Shown piece by piece: positions 33,275-43,965 of a stretch of 64,000 nucleotides of DNA. Source of the DNA: Astragalus membranaceus (Eukaryota; Streptophyta; Magnoliopsida; Fabales; Fabaceae); assembly GCA_039519185.1 (NCBI GenBank), contig CM076848.1, forward strand, positions 28,377,917-28,441,916. Reading direction: 5' to 3'. Each line of letters begins with the position of its first letter. Position 1 is the first letter of the stretch. The notes beneath the pieces were generated by a model. It was not told where the DNA came from, searched no databases, and worked only from the letters and a program-made list of their open reading frames with translations. A program made the translations under genes and the position numbers.

Positions 33275-33440
33275 AGATTATTCCAGAGGATGGTCTTGGC
33301 TTGAAGGATTTTTGTTGATTCGCCAGACGCGATGGCTCGTCTGCCTCGTCGGGTCGTGCGAAATATCTTTGTTTGTGACGACAACATTTTTGCTTTTTAT
33401 CTTGAAGAAAAAAGAAAAATGATTTCATTACTTTTTCCAC

Positions 33441-33456
33441 CCACTATAAATAGGTG
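33441..33456 (+). promoter_or_regulatory. TATA promoter of the element-B antisense gene
   Basis: cccactataaataggtgg lies about 140 bp upstream of a splice donor (ggGTAAGTg near 33580) and about 1.2 kb upstream of the first ATG. The spacing fits a pol II promoter driving the antisense gene, separate from the LTR promoter. Confidence 0.55.
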
Positions 33457-33639
33457 GGTCTTCATTACTTGGGCCACAAACTTTGAGAGGAGTGGGAAAG
33501 GATAAGGTTGTTTTGGATAAGGCTTCTTAGAACCACACATTTTGAGCTTGGAGCCAGCTTCTTCCCTCTTTCTTTTGGGTAAGTGTATGTCCTCTTTCCC
33601 CTTTCCTTCATGCAAATCGTGACTTCGCAGTTTGTCTAC

Positions 33640-34570
33640 AACCCGTGACCTTATGGCTTGTTTGCAAACCGTGACCTTGGTGGTTTGTTTGCAAACCGTG
33701 ACCTTCAATTTCAGTCAAAAACCGTGAGCTTACAAGGGGCCACGCAAACCGTGACCATAACAGGAGGCCACACAAACCTTAACCTTGCTAGCCCAGACCT
33801 TCACCTTGGCGCCCAGGAGCCACAACCCGTGACGTTGCTAGCCCAAACCTTCACCTTGGCGCCCTTGGCGCCCAGCAGGAACAAACTGCGACCTTGCTAG
33901 CCCAAACCTTCACCTTGGCGCCCAGCAGGAACAAACCATGACCTTGCTAGCCCAGACCTTCACCTTGGCGCCCTTGGCGCCCAGCAGGAACAAACTGTGA
34001 CCTTGCTAGCCCAGACCTTCACCTTGGCGCCCAGCAGCCACAACCCGTGACGTTGCTATCCCAAACCGTCACCTTGGCGCTCAGCAGGAACAAACTGTGA
34101 CGTTGCTCAATGCAAACCGTCACCTTGGCGCCCAGCACCCATAAACCGTGATGTTGCCTCGACACAACCTGTCACCTTGGCGCCTTTGGCGCCCAATAGG
34201 AACAAACTGTGACGTTGCTCAATGCAAACCATCACCTTGGCACCTTTGGTTCCCAGCACCCATAAACCGTGATGTTGCCTTGACACAACCCGTCACCTTG
34301 GCGCCATTGACGCTCAGCAGGAACAAACCGTGGTGTTTCTCAATGCAAACCGTCACCTTGGCGCCCAGCACCCATAAACCGTGATGTTGCCTTGACACAA
34401 CCCGTCACCTTGGCGCCCAGCAGGAACAAACCGTGACGTTGCTCAATGCAAACCGTCACCTTGGCGCCCAACACCCATAAACCGTGATGTTGCCTTGACA
34501 CAACCCGACACCTTGGCACCCAACAGGAACAAACCGTGACGTTGCTCAATGCAAACCGTCACCTTTGTGT
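33640..34570. repeat. Minisatellite inside the 5'-UTR intron of the antisense gene
   Basis: Irregular tandem repeats of roughly 100-120 bp built from caaaccgtgacgttgctcaa, gcaaaccgtcaccttggcgc, cccagcacccataaaccgtg and similar pieces; gaacaaac-tgtgacgttgctc recurs near 34088, 34199, 34320, 34422 and 34526. The array sits between a donor near 33580 and an acceptor tttcctgcag ending at 34620, so it would be spliced out. Confidence 0.8.
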
Positions 34571-34630
34571 CAACAAGTTTTTATTTTCATTGTGATGCTT
34601 GTTTTTCCCCCTTTCCTGCAGGTTTGAGTG

Positions 34631-36691
34631 ATGGGTAGAACGAGGGAGACTTCCCGGGTTCATGGGTCATATCGTGGTCCCCTTCATGGCATAGAGCAGG
34701 CTGGTTGGTCTATAGGGGGAGGATCGTCTGAGATATGTGATAATATTGTGCCTCTTGAGGAGTTGGGAGTACCTGGCTTTATTGTGAGTTCTTCTTCGGA
34801 TGATGAAGCTGAGCTTCGGTCTGACCTTGACGTGGTGGAGATTGGCGGTATTAATTACGATTGGGTTGCTTTAAGCGTCTGAACTGTTAGGAGCATCTAT
34901 CTCTCGAAACAAATCCTCCTCGCTTCATTAAGGAAATACTTGGGAAAGCATGGTGGTATGAAGTGATGGACCCAAATGACAAGATTTACCGGCTTCTTGA
35001 GGGCCGGAAATTTATGATGTACCATTGTGTTGTCAGTAAGATGAGAATTTCTCCCTTCTTTACCCAATTTCAGCTGGACGTTCTGAATCATCTATCTATA
35101 GCTCCATCTCAATTTCACCCAAATGCGTGGGGTTTTTTTTGAAATGTTTTGAACTTGTGATAGCGGCTATGGGAAGGAGGTGTTCACTGGAAGTCTTTTT
35201 TACTATCTTTGAGGTTCAGCGTCGACGAGAACGTTCCGAAGGTGGTCCTCAATACGAGTTTGTAGCATTGAAATGTCGATCTGATTATGCCTTCTTTCAA
35301 GTGCACTCTGAAAGTCAAAGGGATTGGAAGATTAAGTATTTTTATCTCGTCCCTTCGAGCCCAGAGGCGGTGCGCAGCATGGGTGTTTTTGACGAGGAAG
35401 GGTTCTTAGTCATGGATAAGTTTCACTTAGGCTGGTGTAACGTTGATGCTGATCAAGTCAGTCGGTCTTATCGTGTCCCTTTGACTCGGTTATCTTCTTC
35501 TGAGTTGAGGACCTTGAACTTACTCGAGCCCGTCGTTGATCGTTTGACTACCAATCCTCAAAAAATTTTATGCAGGGAGTTGTCTCGTGCTACATATTTT
35601 CATGATGCTATTGAGACCTTAGGTCGCTTGCCAGATTTTGTGTCCTTTAGCTTCTTTATGGTTTGTCATGTTGCTAACTTCTCTTATTTCCCTTTTTTCA
35701 GATTCAATGGCTGCTCCGTTTTCTTTCGATGATATACTCTCTTTGTCCGCTGGGAAGAAAAAAACTCAAGGTGCAGAGCTTGATGATGGAATTAGTCCTG
35801 CAGCCATTGCATCCGCTGTTGCCCGTCCCTCCAAGGGAGGGCGTCTTAGCTTAGGAGCTCCTCGTCGGGCCGAAAAAGATGTCTCTGGGGCACCGAGGGT
35901 TCCCATCGAGGCTCGTGGGAAAGGAACTTGCGATGGCGTGGCCGCCGTGACTTTTGGGATGCAGGCTAAATCCAAGCGTAAGAAGGGTTCTAGCAAGCCC
36001 TCCTCTCCTGCTAAGTGTCCCTCTCCTGAGGTAGTTGAAGCCCATATTGAATTTCCGCCTGATCAACGTGACCACTTTTTGGAGCATCCTTTCGAGTTTA
36101 TGACGCGCATGGTCAGCATTGGGTCGGATCTGCATGCAAAGTGGAGGGCTGAGAAAGGTCAAGGTTCAGGTGGTTTCCTTGAACTGTTCTAGTATGTTGC
36201 ATGTTTCTACATCTTTGTGTTTTTGAGCTTATTGTGTTCTCTTTCTTTTCTCGTGCAGGGGGAAAGAAGTAGGCCTACTCCTCTTGGAAAGGAAACAACT
36301 TCAAGACGAGCTTCATGACACCCATGCGTTAATTCACCGAGCCACCACATCCGCTCGTCGTTATCAGAAAGGTCAGGAGGAGGCCTGCGCCGACAGAGAC
36401 AAATATGTGAAGAGGGTAGAGGAGCTTCAAGCTCAGCTTGAAGACGTGCAGTCTGAGTTGGAGAATGTGAAGAAACTGAAGGATGAAGCTGAAGGAAGGG
36501 TGGGGGTACTGGCTGACAGGGTAGTGGACTTTTCCTATGACGCATACCAGAAGGCTTTAGGTCATGTTCAGTGTGTGTATCTGGATGCTGTCTTAGAGCC
36601 GAATGTCTCTAAGCTTGAACATGATGTTGTTGATGGAAGGATTGTCAGATACCACTCCAACAAGAGTGACTTCGATGTCATTGCCCCCTGA
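34631..36691 (+). pseudogene. Antisense gene of element B (gypsy-type transposase-like domain)
   Basis: Starts MGRTRETSRVHGSYRGPLHG just after the acceptor at 34620. The middle part (about 34900-35640) reads FHPNAWGFF, KCFELVIAAMGRRCSLEVFF and KIKYFYLVPSSPEAV, resembling the plant domain named putative gypsy-type transposon/transposase (PF04195). A later exon (about 35705-36160) is Ser/Lys/Pro-rich with a basic patch (KSKRKKGSSKPSS). The last exon (about 36262-36691) encodes a coiled coil (EELQAQLEDVQSELENVKKL) and ends ...SDFDVIAP. Introns: 35640-35704 and about 36161-36260, with acceptors ttttttcag and tcgtgcag. A stop and shift near 34880 and a shift in the T-run at 35132-35139 inactivate it. 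Its product is unknown; the same layout as in element A suggests a shared element function. Confidence 0.62.
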
Positions 36692-37271
36692 TCGTAGTTT
36701 GTTTTGGATTTGTTGAATATGTACTCTGTTTTGTATTCAGTTTTATGGTTCCGACCGTCTCCGGGATGACTGTCTATGTTATATGTCTCGTTTAGCTTAC
36801 TTCTTTATCTTTATTTGTGTGGATCGAATTTTGAGTTGGATTGGTGTATATTGGATAGCATCTAGCATGAGCTATGCCTTGCATATTCGAGCCTACCATA
36901 CCATGTCATATCGCGATTGCGTAAGCCCTGGGGGTAGCTTATCAGAACCCGGTCTGATTCTAAAATCTAACTCACCGGCCACGGGTTGCGACACGTTTTA
37001 AGTCGCTTCGAGAAACGAGTGGGTCGACCCACGCTTCGGTTTTTAGGGATGCGCAAACAATCGTAGCGTCGATCTCATGCCGCCCCTTTTTACTGTCAAG
37101 TTTTGTTTTGATTTGCCTAATCCATCCTTGTTAGTATTTGGACCAGGTTTTCTTTCCTGCGAGTAGCGGTAAGTATTGCAAAATAATATTTCGATTCATA
37201 ACAAACTTTCATTCATTCATGCATATTGAAAGTACATGTCATTACATTAGCTTTTATCATATACATTTCAT
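36692..37271. other. Spacer between antisense gene and integrase tail of element B
   Basis: No supported coding region. Contains caagccctgggggtagctta and other mid-GC sequence probably belonging to the 3' internal region of the element. Confidence 0.4.
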
Positions 37272-37600
37272 TCAAACGATAAATTTCCTTAACTTGTCCG
37301 CATTCCACGTCCTAGGTATTGGTTCTTTGCTCAAAGTTTCCATGAAAGCGTCGTTTCCTGTTTCTACGGTTATTCTGTATGGACCTTCCCAGTTAGGAGC
37401 TAGCTTTTCTTGTGGCGCATTTTTTAATCCTGCGTCAGCCCTTCTAAGGACAAGGTTGCCCACCTGGAAGGTTCTATGGACCACCTTGGCATTAAACCTT
37501 GTAGCCATCATTTGCTTAATCACCATGTCCTTTAAAGTTGCTTGGTTTCTGAATTCCTCTACGAGGTCCAACTCCTCTCGGAGCCTCTGTTCATTGGCTT
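37272..37600 (-). pseudogene. Integrase C-terminal tail of element B
   Basis: The frame reads YNAKV-like RFNAKVVHRTFQVGNLVLRR, LAPNWEGPYRITVETGND and PIPRTWNADKLRKFI. In Tat integrases the tail has NSKVRPRSFQVGDLVWRR, FTPNWEGPFRI and PIPRTWNATHLK at the same spacing. Catalytic core and zinc finger are gone. Upstream, at about 37600-37640, it is joined in a different frame to the Gag zinc-knuckle region, marking a deletion of most of pol. Confidence 0.82.
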
Positions 37601-38160
37601 CTGGTGGGTTCGGCAGCCGTTAGTGTCATGACCTCCGCTTCAATGGTAGCGGCACCACTTCTTGGAAGGATTTTGACCTTCTCTTAACACCAAAGGCTCT
37701 GGTCTCTTGATATTCTTGAATTCAGCATTTGCGCATTCAGCTAAAATTTGGGCCCGAGATGCGTTGAGGAGCGTGTGCTCAACGAACTTCCGTGGTCGCG
37801 GTTCACGGTGCCCTCCTCTCGTCTCTTTCCGCTGACGGTTTTCCCGAGCATCTTCCTTGTCGTTACCAACCTTAGCCGCCTCGGAATTGGGCATTCATCC
37901 ACCTTTCTAGTGAAGGGTCCTTCGTTGGAGAAGAACCTTGAGTTGCGGGGCGAGTAATCTCCGAAGTCATTGTCTTGGTACCCACGCTGGTCGTGGGATC
38001 TCCTCGACGGTGATCCTCGGTGGCGCCTCTTGTGTACCTTTGCCCGGCTTCTAGACCTTTCACAGGAGTTGGAGGAAGCATGTGAGAAAGTTCTGGAGGG
38101 AGATTCATGGAGAGTAGGTTCCATCCGGGGAGGATGGAGATGTGTTTGGGGGTGAGCCAT
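37601..38160 (-). pseudogene. Gag fragments of element B
   Basis: Two frames on the minus strand. 38160-37741 starts MAHPQTHLHPPRMEPTLHES with Arg/Ser-rich sequence. 37894-37640 reads FVEHTLLNASRAQILAECAN and KWCRYH, then SGGHDTN in the next codons after a stop, the usual lead into a Tat zinc knuckle. The capsid core is missing between the two. Sequence right of 38165 is unrelated AT-rich DNA, so the 5' LTR and primer site have been lost. Confidence 0.65.
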
Positions 38161-38165
38161 CCAAG

Positions 38166-38778
38166 TTTTAAAAAATAAATAATATAATTAATTAATTTAT
38201 GTGTTATTATGTGATTGAAAAATACGTCAATGACACGTAAGGTTTTTCTATTTATTTAACTATACTATAACATATGAGAAAAAGGACCATAAAATTTTCT
38301 CTAAATTGTTTAGGAAAAAAAAAAAGAAAGTGGAAAGAAAGAAATGGGAAAAGCAGATTGGAGAAAGGAGCGAAAGCGTGCACAACGGCCGGCACATGAT
38401 TTGGTGGGAGTGACTTGACAGAAGGTCAGAAAGAAAGAAAAGAAAGAGTATCCCGTTTTTTCACAGAACTTTCAATCAACGTGGACCCCATTTTATTTTA
38501 TTTTTCTCCAAATTTCCAATCTAACCTGTAACCTCCTCCTCTCATTGCGTTGAAACGCGCCCCCGTGTATGCAAATAAAATACTAAGTGCACCACGACAC
38601 GCTTCCTTCCTTCGACTTTCACGTCCGCCACCCAATCACACAACACGCCAAAACTACCACCTAGCTCCGCTGCTCAACCCCGTGCCTATGCCGTCCTATC
38701 TCTTGATTCTCTTCTCTTTTCCAATCTTCAAAAACCAATCCACTAATCACATATTTTATTATTCACGTAGCAATAACA
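38166..38778. promoter_or_regulatory. Upstream region of the polygalacturonase-like gene
   Basis: AT-rich, then C-rich near the start codon; no coding sequence. The truncated end of element B is about 610 bp upstream of the ATG, so the promoter is either contained in this stretch or was truncated by the insertion. No TATA element was chosen. Confidence 0.4.
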
Positions 38779-41700
38779 ATGGAATCAGACAAACCAACCT
38801 TTGGCACCGTTGTCTTAGAATCCTGCACTAGACCTGCATGGGCCCTGCTATTTCTTTTCTTCACCCTCGTCACCATCCTCTCCCTTCAGTTTTCCACCCG
38901 TTCCGTTTTCCCTCTATGGGTTCTCTCCGTACCGCAATCCTCCACCTCCATGGATCCGACCACGTGTTCCGGTTTTTTCCGGGATGTTCCGCCGAGGAAG
39001 GTTGTCATGTCGATCGAAGATTTCGGCGGTGTCGGTGACGGAAAGACTTCCAACACGGAATCCTTTCGGAGGGCGATTAAATACATGCAACGTTACCAAG
39101 ACCGAGGTGGCTCCCAGCTTAATATCCCAAGAGGAAGATGGCTCACCGGTAGTTTTAATCTCACCAGTGATTTCACGCTTTTTCTTCAACATGGTGCAGT
39201 TCTTCTGGGTTCTCAGGTGCGTTGCCAACCATTATTATTACTATTATTATTATTTCTTTAACTTCTTATTTTTATTTCACCTTTTGTGTTTAAATTACTA
39301 GATTGTTTATTGAGCAAAAAAAATTACTAGATTATTTCGTTTGAGTAAAAATGAATGAGTTTCCAGCTGCAACTTTGGGTTCTGCATGTGTTTTGGATTT
39401 GAGTCTTTTTGTTTTATGCGAATAAAATGAAATAAATGCAGTGATCTAAAAAGTAGTAATTTGTTATTAAAAAATAAAATTGAAGGTTTTTTCTTTCTTG
39501 GGAAAGTGGTGAGATGCTGCTTTTTGAGTTCTTTGGAGACATATGGTTACAATTAAAGGAATCACATGGGATGGATGGATGGATGCATGGAACCGACCAA
39601 ATGATGCTTTCTTTTGTTTATTCCATAAGCATCTTTTTATGTATAGAGATAATACTGGCAATTTGATTAAAGTGACTGTGGAGGTTTTTAATTTTTAATT
39701 AATTTAAAGTTTGGGGGTCACATTTGACAGGACCCAAAAGAATGGCCTATAATAGAACCGTTGCCATCTTATGGAAGGGGGAGAGAGAGGTTAGGAGGAA
39801 GACATATTAGCCTTATACATGCAAATGGCCTCCGCAATGTTGTCATCACAGGTAATAACTAACTAAACCTATAATAATAGGGCCTTTTTACCTTCAATTC
39901 TTTGGTGTAGTGTAGCAATAAATTGGCAAATTCCTCAACATATTAGACTCAAATTCCTTTGATGTTATATTGGACTCAAATTTTCCTTACAATGAATTTA
40001 GTTCAACTTTAGTGAATTGTAAGGAAATTCTAAGTAATTACCAAAATTTGGAGATTGGTTTTGCAAGGAGACAAGTCCATCAAGTTGCTCACAATTTAAG
40101 GAGAGGCATTTAGAAATTATGCTAGCTCCCATATTTTAATTATATTCCTTCTTGTATTATGTTACCTATTTTGAATGAAATAAATTAATTAAGTTTGTTT
40201 ATGTAAAAAAAATGAGTTCCTACTGTTAATTTGAGTAAGTCGGTGAAAATGGGGGTTAATTAGATTACGTCTACAGGGGCTGGCTGGCTCCAGTCACTAT
40301 TCTGTCCTTTGTTCCTATTCTGGAGATATAGTTAGATTATGAGACAATAAATTCAGGTCAAATATTTGACTCTCTTCAAAAAGTATCAACGTAATTGTTG
40401 TAAGTATGAGTGATACAATTCATAGTTAGCTATTTGAGTTACTAATTGTTAGAGTTGCTGTTAGTGAATAAGTCAGTTAGTTGGCAATTAGTAGTCTGTT
40501 AATGACAGTTAGTGTAGCTTAATACTTCATTTGTATTTGCTGATGTGTCAGCTGAATAAGCAGCAGTATATATAGCTGCTGATGTACTTAACTCAGAGAT
40601 TGAATAATATTTTTCATTCTCACCAAAACTCTCTCTTCTACTCTAAACTCTCTCTGTGAATGCTTGTAACTGTTTTTGCAACAATTCTGTTAGTGATGGT
40701 GATGAACATTTCATCAAGCTCAATCAATTGCTCCAACAGTAATAAGTGATTATGTTTCGACTTTCAAGAGAAAAAGGCTAATATTATTTAGCTCAAGTTT
40801 ATAATACTTGTACATTCCGTTAAATGGGATTGGGTTTGCGTGCAGTCAGAAAACTCATGCAGTCGTACAGTCAACAATTCAGAGTCGTCCGATCATCGGA
40901 TGGTCCAGATTTCAATTCAGAATTTAATATTAAGCAAAAATCAAAAACCGTTCTTAAAATTTGAACCATCCAATCTTGATTGGACGGCCTCTAGCGACTA
41001 TATGATTGCATGCAACTTCAACTTCCCCTAATCCAAATTCGATTAGATGCCGTCACAACAGTAAGTAATCAGTCAGGCGCATCTCAACTATTTGATAAAG
41101 ATCAGACTAAGATCAAATGATCTGTATTTCAACTACACAGACAGCAAAAATCAAAATTTAAATAAAACTTAGATAGAATGTTTAGATGTGCATGCAGTTG
41201 TGTGACCGTATCCAATGCAAATCCATATTGTTCACATTGGTTTGCAATTGCATTATATCAAGTTTCTATCTGGTTTTGTAGGAGAAAATGGGACCGTTGA
41301 TGGTCAAGGGAAGATGTGGTGGGAGCTATGGTGGAACAGAACTTTGGTGCATACTAGAGGCCACCTCCTTGAACTCATGAACTCAGAAAATGTTCTCGTA
41401 TCAAATCTCACTTTTCAAAATTCTCCTTTTTGGACCATCCATCCTGTTTACTGCAGGTTTGATCTCTTTGCCTATCTGTCTCTTCTTTAGGCCATAATTC
41501 AGTTCAACTTACGTCCGGTGTGAATAAACAACATAATTAAACGCTTTTATAGCATAAACGTTTATCATATAAACAATTGATATTTAATAAAATGCAATGT
41601 TTTGTTTCAGTAATGTTGTGATCAAAGGAATGACAATCTTGGCTCCTCTTAATGCACCAAATACTGATGGCATAGACCCAGGTTTGTTCTTTGTTTCTAT

Positions 41701-42414
41701 CTATATATCCTATTCTTGCATTCTTATATGCACAAATTCAATTGTAAAAGTCTTTAAAGTATAGTCTCTTACAAGTAAAATTTCCTTTATGATGATTCAG
41801 ACTCAAGCACCAACGTATGTATTGAAGATAACTACATAGAAAGTGGGGATGATCTAGTAGCCATAAAGAGTGGTTGGGATCAATATGGAATAGCCATGGC
41901 CCACCCCAGCACAAACATCATAGTAAGAAGAGTTTCAGGCACAACACCAACTTGTTCTGGAGTAGGGATAGGAAGTGAAATGTCTGGTGGAATTTCAAAC
42001 ATTACAATTGAGAATTTGCACGTGTGGAATTCTGCAGCTGGTGTTCGCATAAAATCTGATAAAGGAAGAGGAGGCTATATAACAAATGTGAGTATAAGTA
42101 ATATAAGATTGGAGAGAGTGAAGATTCCTATTAGATTCAGTAGAGGTTCAAATGACCATCCTGATGATGGTTGGGATCCCAAAGCTGTTCCTAGATTTAA
42201 AGACATTTTAATCAGTAATGTTGTTAGTGTGAATTCAACAAAAGCTCCGGTTTTGGAAGGTGTAGAGGGTTCAACGTTTGAAGGATTGTGGTTCAAAAAT
42301 ATTACTCTTCTTGGTGTAGCATCATCTGCAGCATGGCGTTGTGAATTTGTCTCTGGTTTTTCCACTGGTGTGTTCCCCGTTCCATGTCCTGAGATGCAGA
42401 ACAATGGCAATTAA
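38779..42414 (+). CDS. Polygalacturonase-like GH28 protein (complete copy)
   Basis: Five exons: 38779-39216, 39731-39851, 41282-41456, 41611-41681, 41801-42414, all GT-AG and in phase, giving 472 residues. A hydrophobic segment at about 18-37 (WALLFLFFTLVTILSLQF) is a signal peptide or membrane anchor for the secretory route. GH28 motifs: VMSIEDFGGVGDGKT at the start of the beta-helix, NTDGIDP (262-268) and GDD (284-286) carrying the catalytic Asp residues, GVGIGSEMSGG in place of GHG, and VRIKSDKGRGG. GH28 enzymes hydrolyse alpha-1,4 galacturonan in the pectin of the cell wall. The GVGIGSEMSGG variant is usual for the membrane-anchored probable-polygalacturonase clade; loss of the GHG His leaves activity uncertain. 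Intron 2 (1430 bp) holds a solo copia LTR. Exons 3-5 recur at 54.3-55.4 kb. Confidence 0.9.
40396..40738 (+). mobile_element. Solo Ty1/copia LTR in intron 2 of the PG gene
   Basis: TGTTGTAAGTATGAG...CTCCAACA, 343 bp, flanked by the 5-bp duplication gtaat (40391-40395 and 40739-40743). A TATA-like cagtatatatagc lies near 40563-40577. It equals the 3' LTR at 53439-53763 apart from few changes and an 18-bp segment including this TATA box, which is present here and missing there. Confidence 0.92.
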
Positions 42415-43293
42415 TTCTGGTTTTTATCGTCCTAATTTACTGCGTGCTGATCGGGGTTTGTTCAAGAGCCAGAGTTGCTCACATTGTTGCTTGATTAAGC
42501 AGTTTTGAGTGTTGCTCGAGTGAAAATTGAGCTGCAATGGATTGGGCTCGTGAAGCTGATTTTCGTGTCTGTGTCGGTGTTTCATAGCATCTTACTATCT
42601 CTGGTGTGGTGGCATGGGCATGTAATCTGATTGGTTTCAGGTTTGAGTTTGGAACATGTAGAGTACCATATGATTAATATCACAGCCCCCTCTCTCGCCA
42701 TCGTTGGTTGGTGGCTATCTGACGCGGAGTAAGCGAAAGATCTTGTGTTTTACTTGATGAGATTCTTTTCTTCACATTTATTTGTTACTGTTGTATAGAC
42801 AGTCTATTCATTGGGAGAGAGCTCAAATTTGAATATACAGGAAAAACAATTTTGAATCAGATTTATTCTCTTTTTGTTTTAATGCAAAAAAGGTTCATTT
42901 GAAAATTACTTTTTACTTTTTAATACCAGAAAACAATTGTTGACTATCATGAGAAGATTATAAGAAATTTTGTAAGCAACTTAAAAAATATAGAGCACTC
43001 GAATACTCGTATCGTATCATTTCACTGGAATGAAGTTCTTTTTCCTTATATACATAGAGATAGAGATAGTTCCAGCGTACCCAATAGAAATAGATTGGAT
43101 AATGTTTCTTTAAAGCAATGCATTATGCAGTACTTTTCATACATGGCACTAGCAAAGCCTTAGCCAGTAGTGAACTCCAAGAATGCCATAACTTGTATTT
43201 CTTGCAACCCCAAAACACTCAATACCTTACTTTAATATATGATATAGCATTGAAGAAGTGTTATAGGACACACTTGATCAAGCTAAAATCAAG

Positions 43294-43965
43294 ATGAAGA
43301 TGGAATCCCATTCTTCCATTCTCTTCATGTTCCTCTTTGCAGCCTTTAGCAGATTACAACTTTGCTTAGCAGACTGTGATAATCTACAGGACACATGTCC
43401 ATCAGAAAAACAATCCACAATATTCATCAATGGTCTTCCATGCAATAACCCAGCTAACACAGCTGCTCATAATTTCAAGACCATGGAATTAAGAAAAGCT
43501 GTTTCTAGAAACAGCTTTGGTTCATCAATTAACATTGTAACTGCTTCCAAGTTTCCTGGTCTCAACAGTCTTGGTCTGTCAATAGGTAGAATAGACATTG
43601 AAGTGGATGGTATTGTGAACCTTCATAATCATCCAAGAGCTACTGAGATGATTTTTGTGAAGGAAGGAGTATTGGAGGCTGGCTTTCTTGATACACAAAA
43701 TAAGGTTTTCCAAAAGAGTCTTAAAGCAGGTGACGTGTTTGTGATCCCTAAGGGATTGTTCCATTTCTTTTTAAATCGTGGTTTAGAAGTTGCAACTGTT
43801 TTCTCTGTGTTTAATAGCCAAAATCCAGGGTTGGGTTCCCTCACTTTTTCACCTTCTTCTGAATCAGTTGAGAAGGTTAAGGAGAAGCTCATCTCACTTT
43901 TTGATTTACAACTTGATAGTGCTAATGATTTGAGTTTGGCAGTGCCTGAGATAATTTATAATTAG
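43294..43965 (+). CDS. Germin-like protein 1 (cupin)
   Basis: Single-exon frame of 223 residues. The start MKMESHSS was chosen because an in-frame stop lies just upstream. A signal peptide (about 1-26, ILFMFLFAAFSRLQLCLA) sends it to the cell wall. Germin box 1 reads HNHPRATE with metal ligands His111, His113 and Glu118; box 2 reads IPKGLFHFFLN with His157, so all four metal ligands are present. Cys35 and Cys50 can form the family disulphide. Germin-like proteins are apoplastic hexameric metalloproteins, some with superoxide dismutase or other activities; no activity can be inferred here. An extra Cys28 in the mature N-terminus has no partner and is Ser in the second copy. It differs from GLP2 at eight residues. 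Confidence 0.9.
   Translation: MKMESHSSILFMFLFAAFSRLQLCLADCDNLQDTCPSEKQSTIFINGLPCNNPANTAAHNFKTMELRKAVSRNSFGSSINIVTASKFPGLNSLGLSIGRIDIEVDGIVNLHNHPRATEMIFVKEGVLEAGFLDTQNKVFQKSLKAGDVFVIPKGLFHFFLNRGLEVATVFSVFNSQNPGLGSLTFSPSSESVEKVKEKLISLFDLQLDSANDLSLAVPEIIYN

Larger units (their letters stand above)
32904..38165 (-). mobile_element. Tat-lineage element B, deletion derivative
   Basis: Read on the minus strand: truncated gag (38160-37640), an integrase tail (37600-37272), an antisense gene on the plus strand (33440-36691), a polypurine tract and a 3' LTR (33258-32904). Protease, RT, RNase H and most of integrase are missing between 37640 and 37600, and the 5' LTR is missing beyond 38165. The left flank is ggagc (32899-32903); no partner remains. 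It is inserted in an LTR of the element-A family. Confidence 0.75.

Noticed and set aside
33640..34570. Regularly recurring repeat with variable spacers, CRISPR-like at first sight
   Set aside because: Plant nuclear DNA; units of different length that overlap in sequence, no constant repeat-spacer size, and the array lies in a retroelement intron.
42075..42410. Minus-strand frame of 111 codons opposite PG exon 5 (and its twin at 55104)
   Set aside because: Shadow of the coding exon; the same in both copies because the exon is duplicated.
43629..43892. Minus-strand frame opposite the germin-like gene (and twin at 56647)
   Set aside because: Shadow of a confirmed coding strand.
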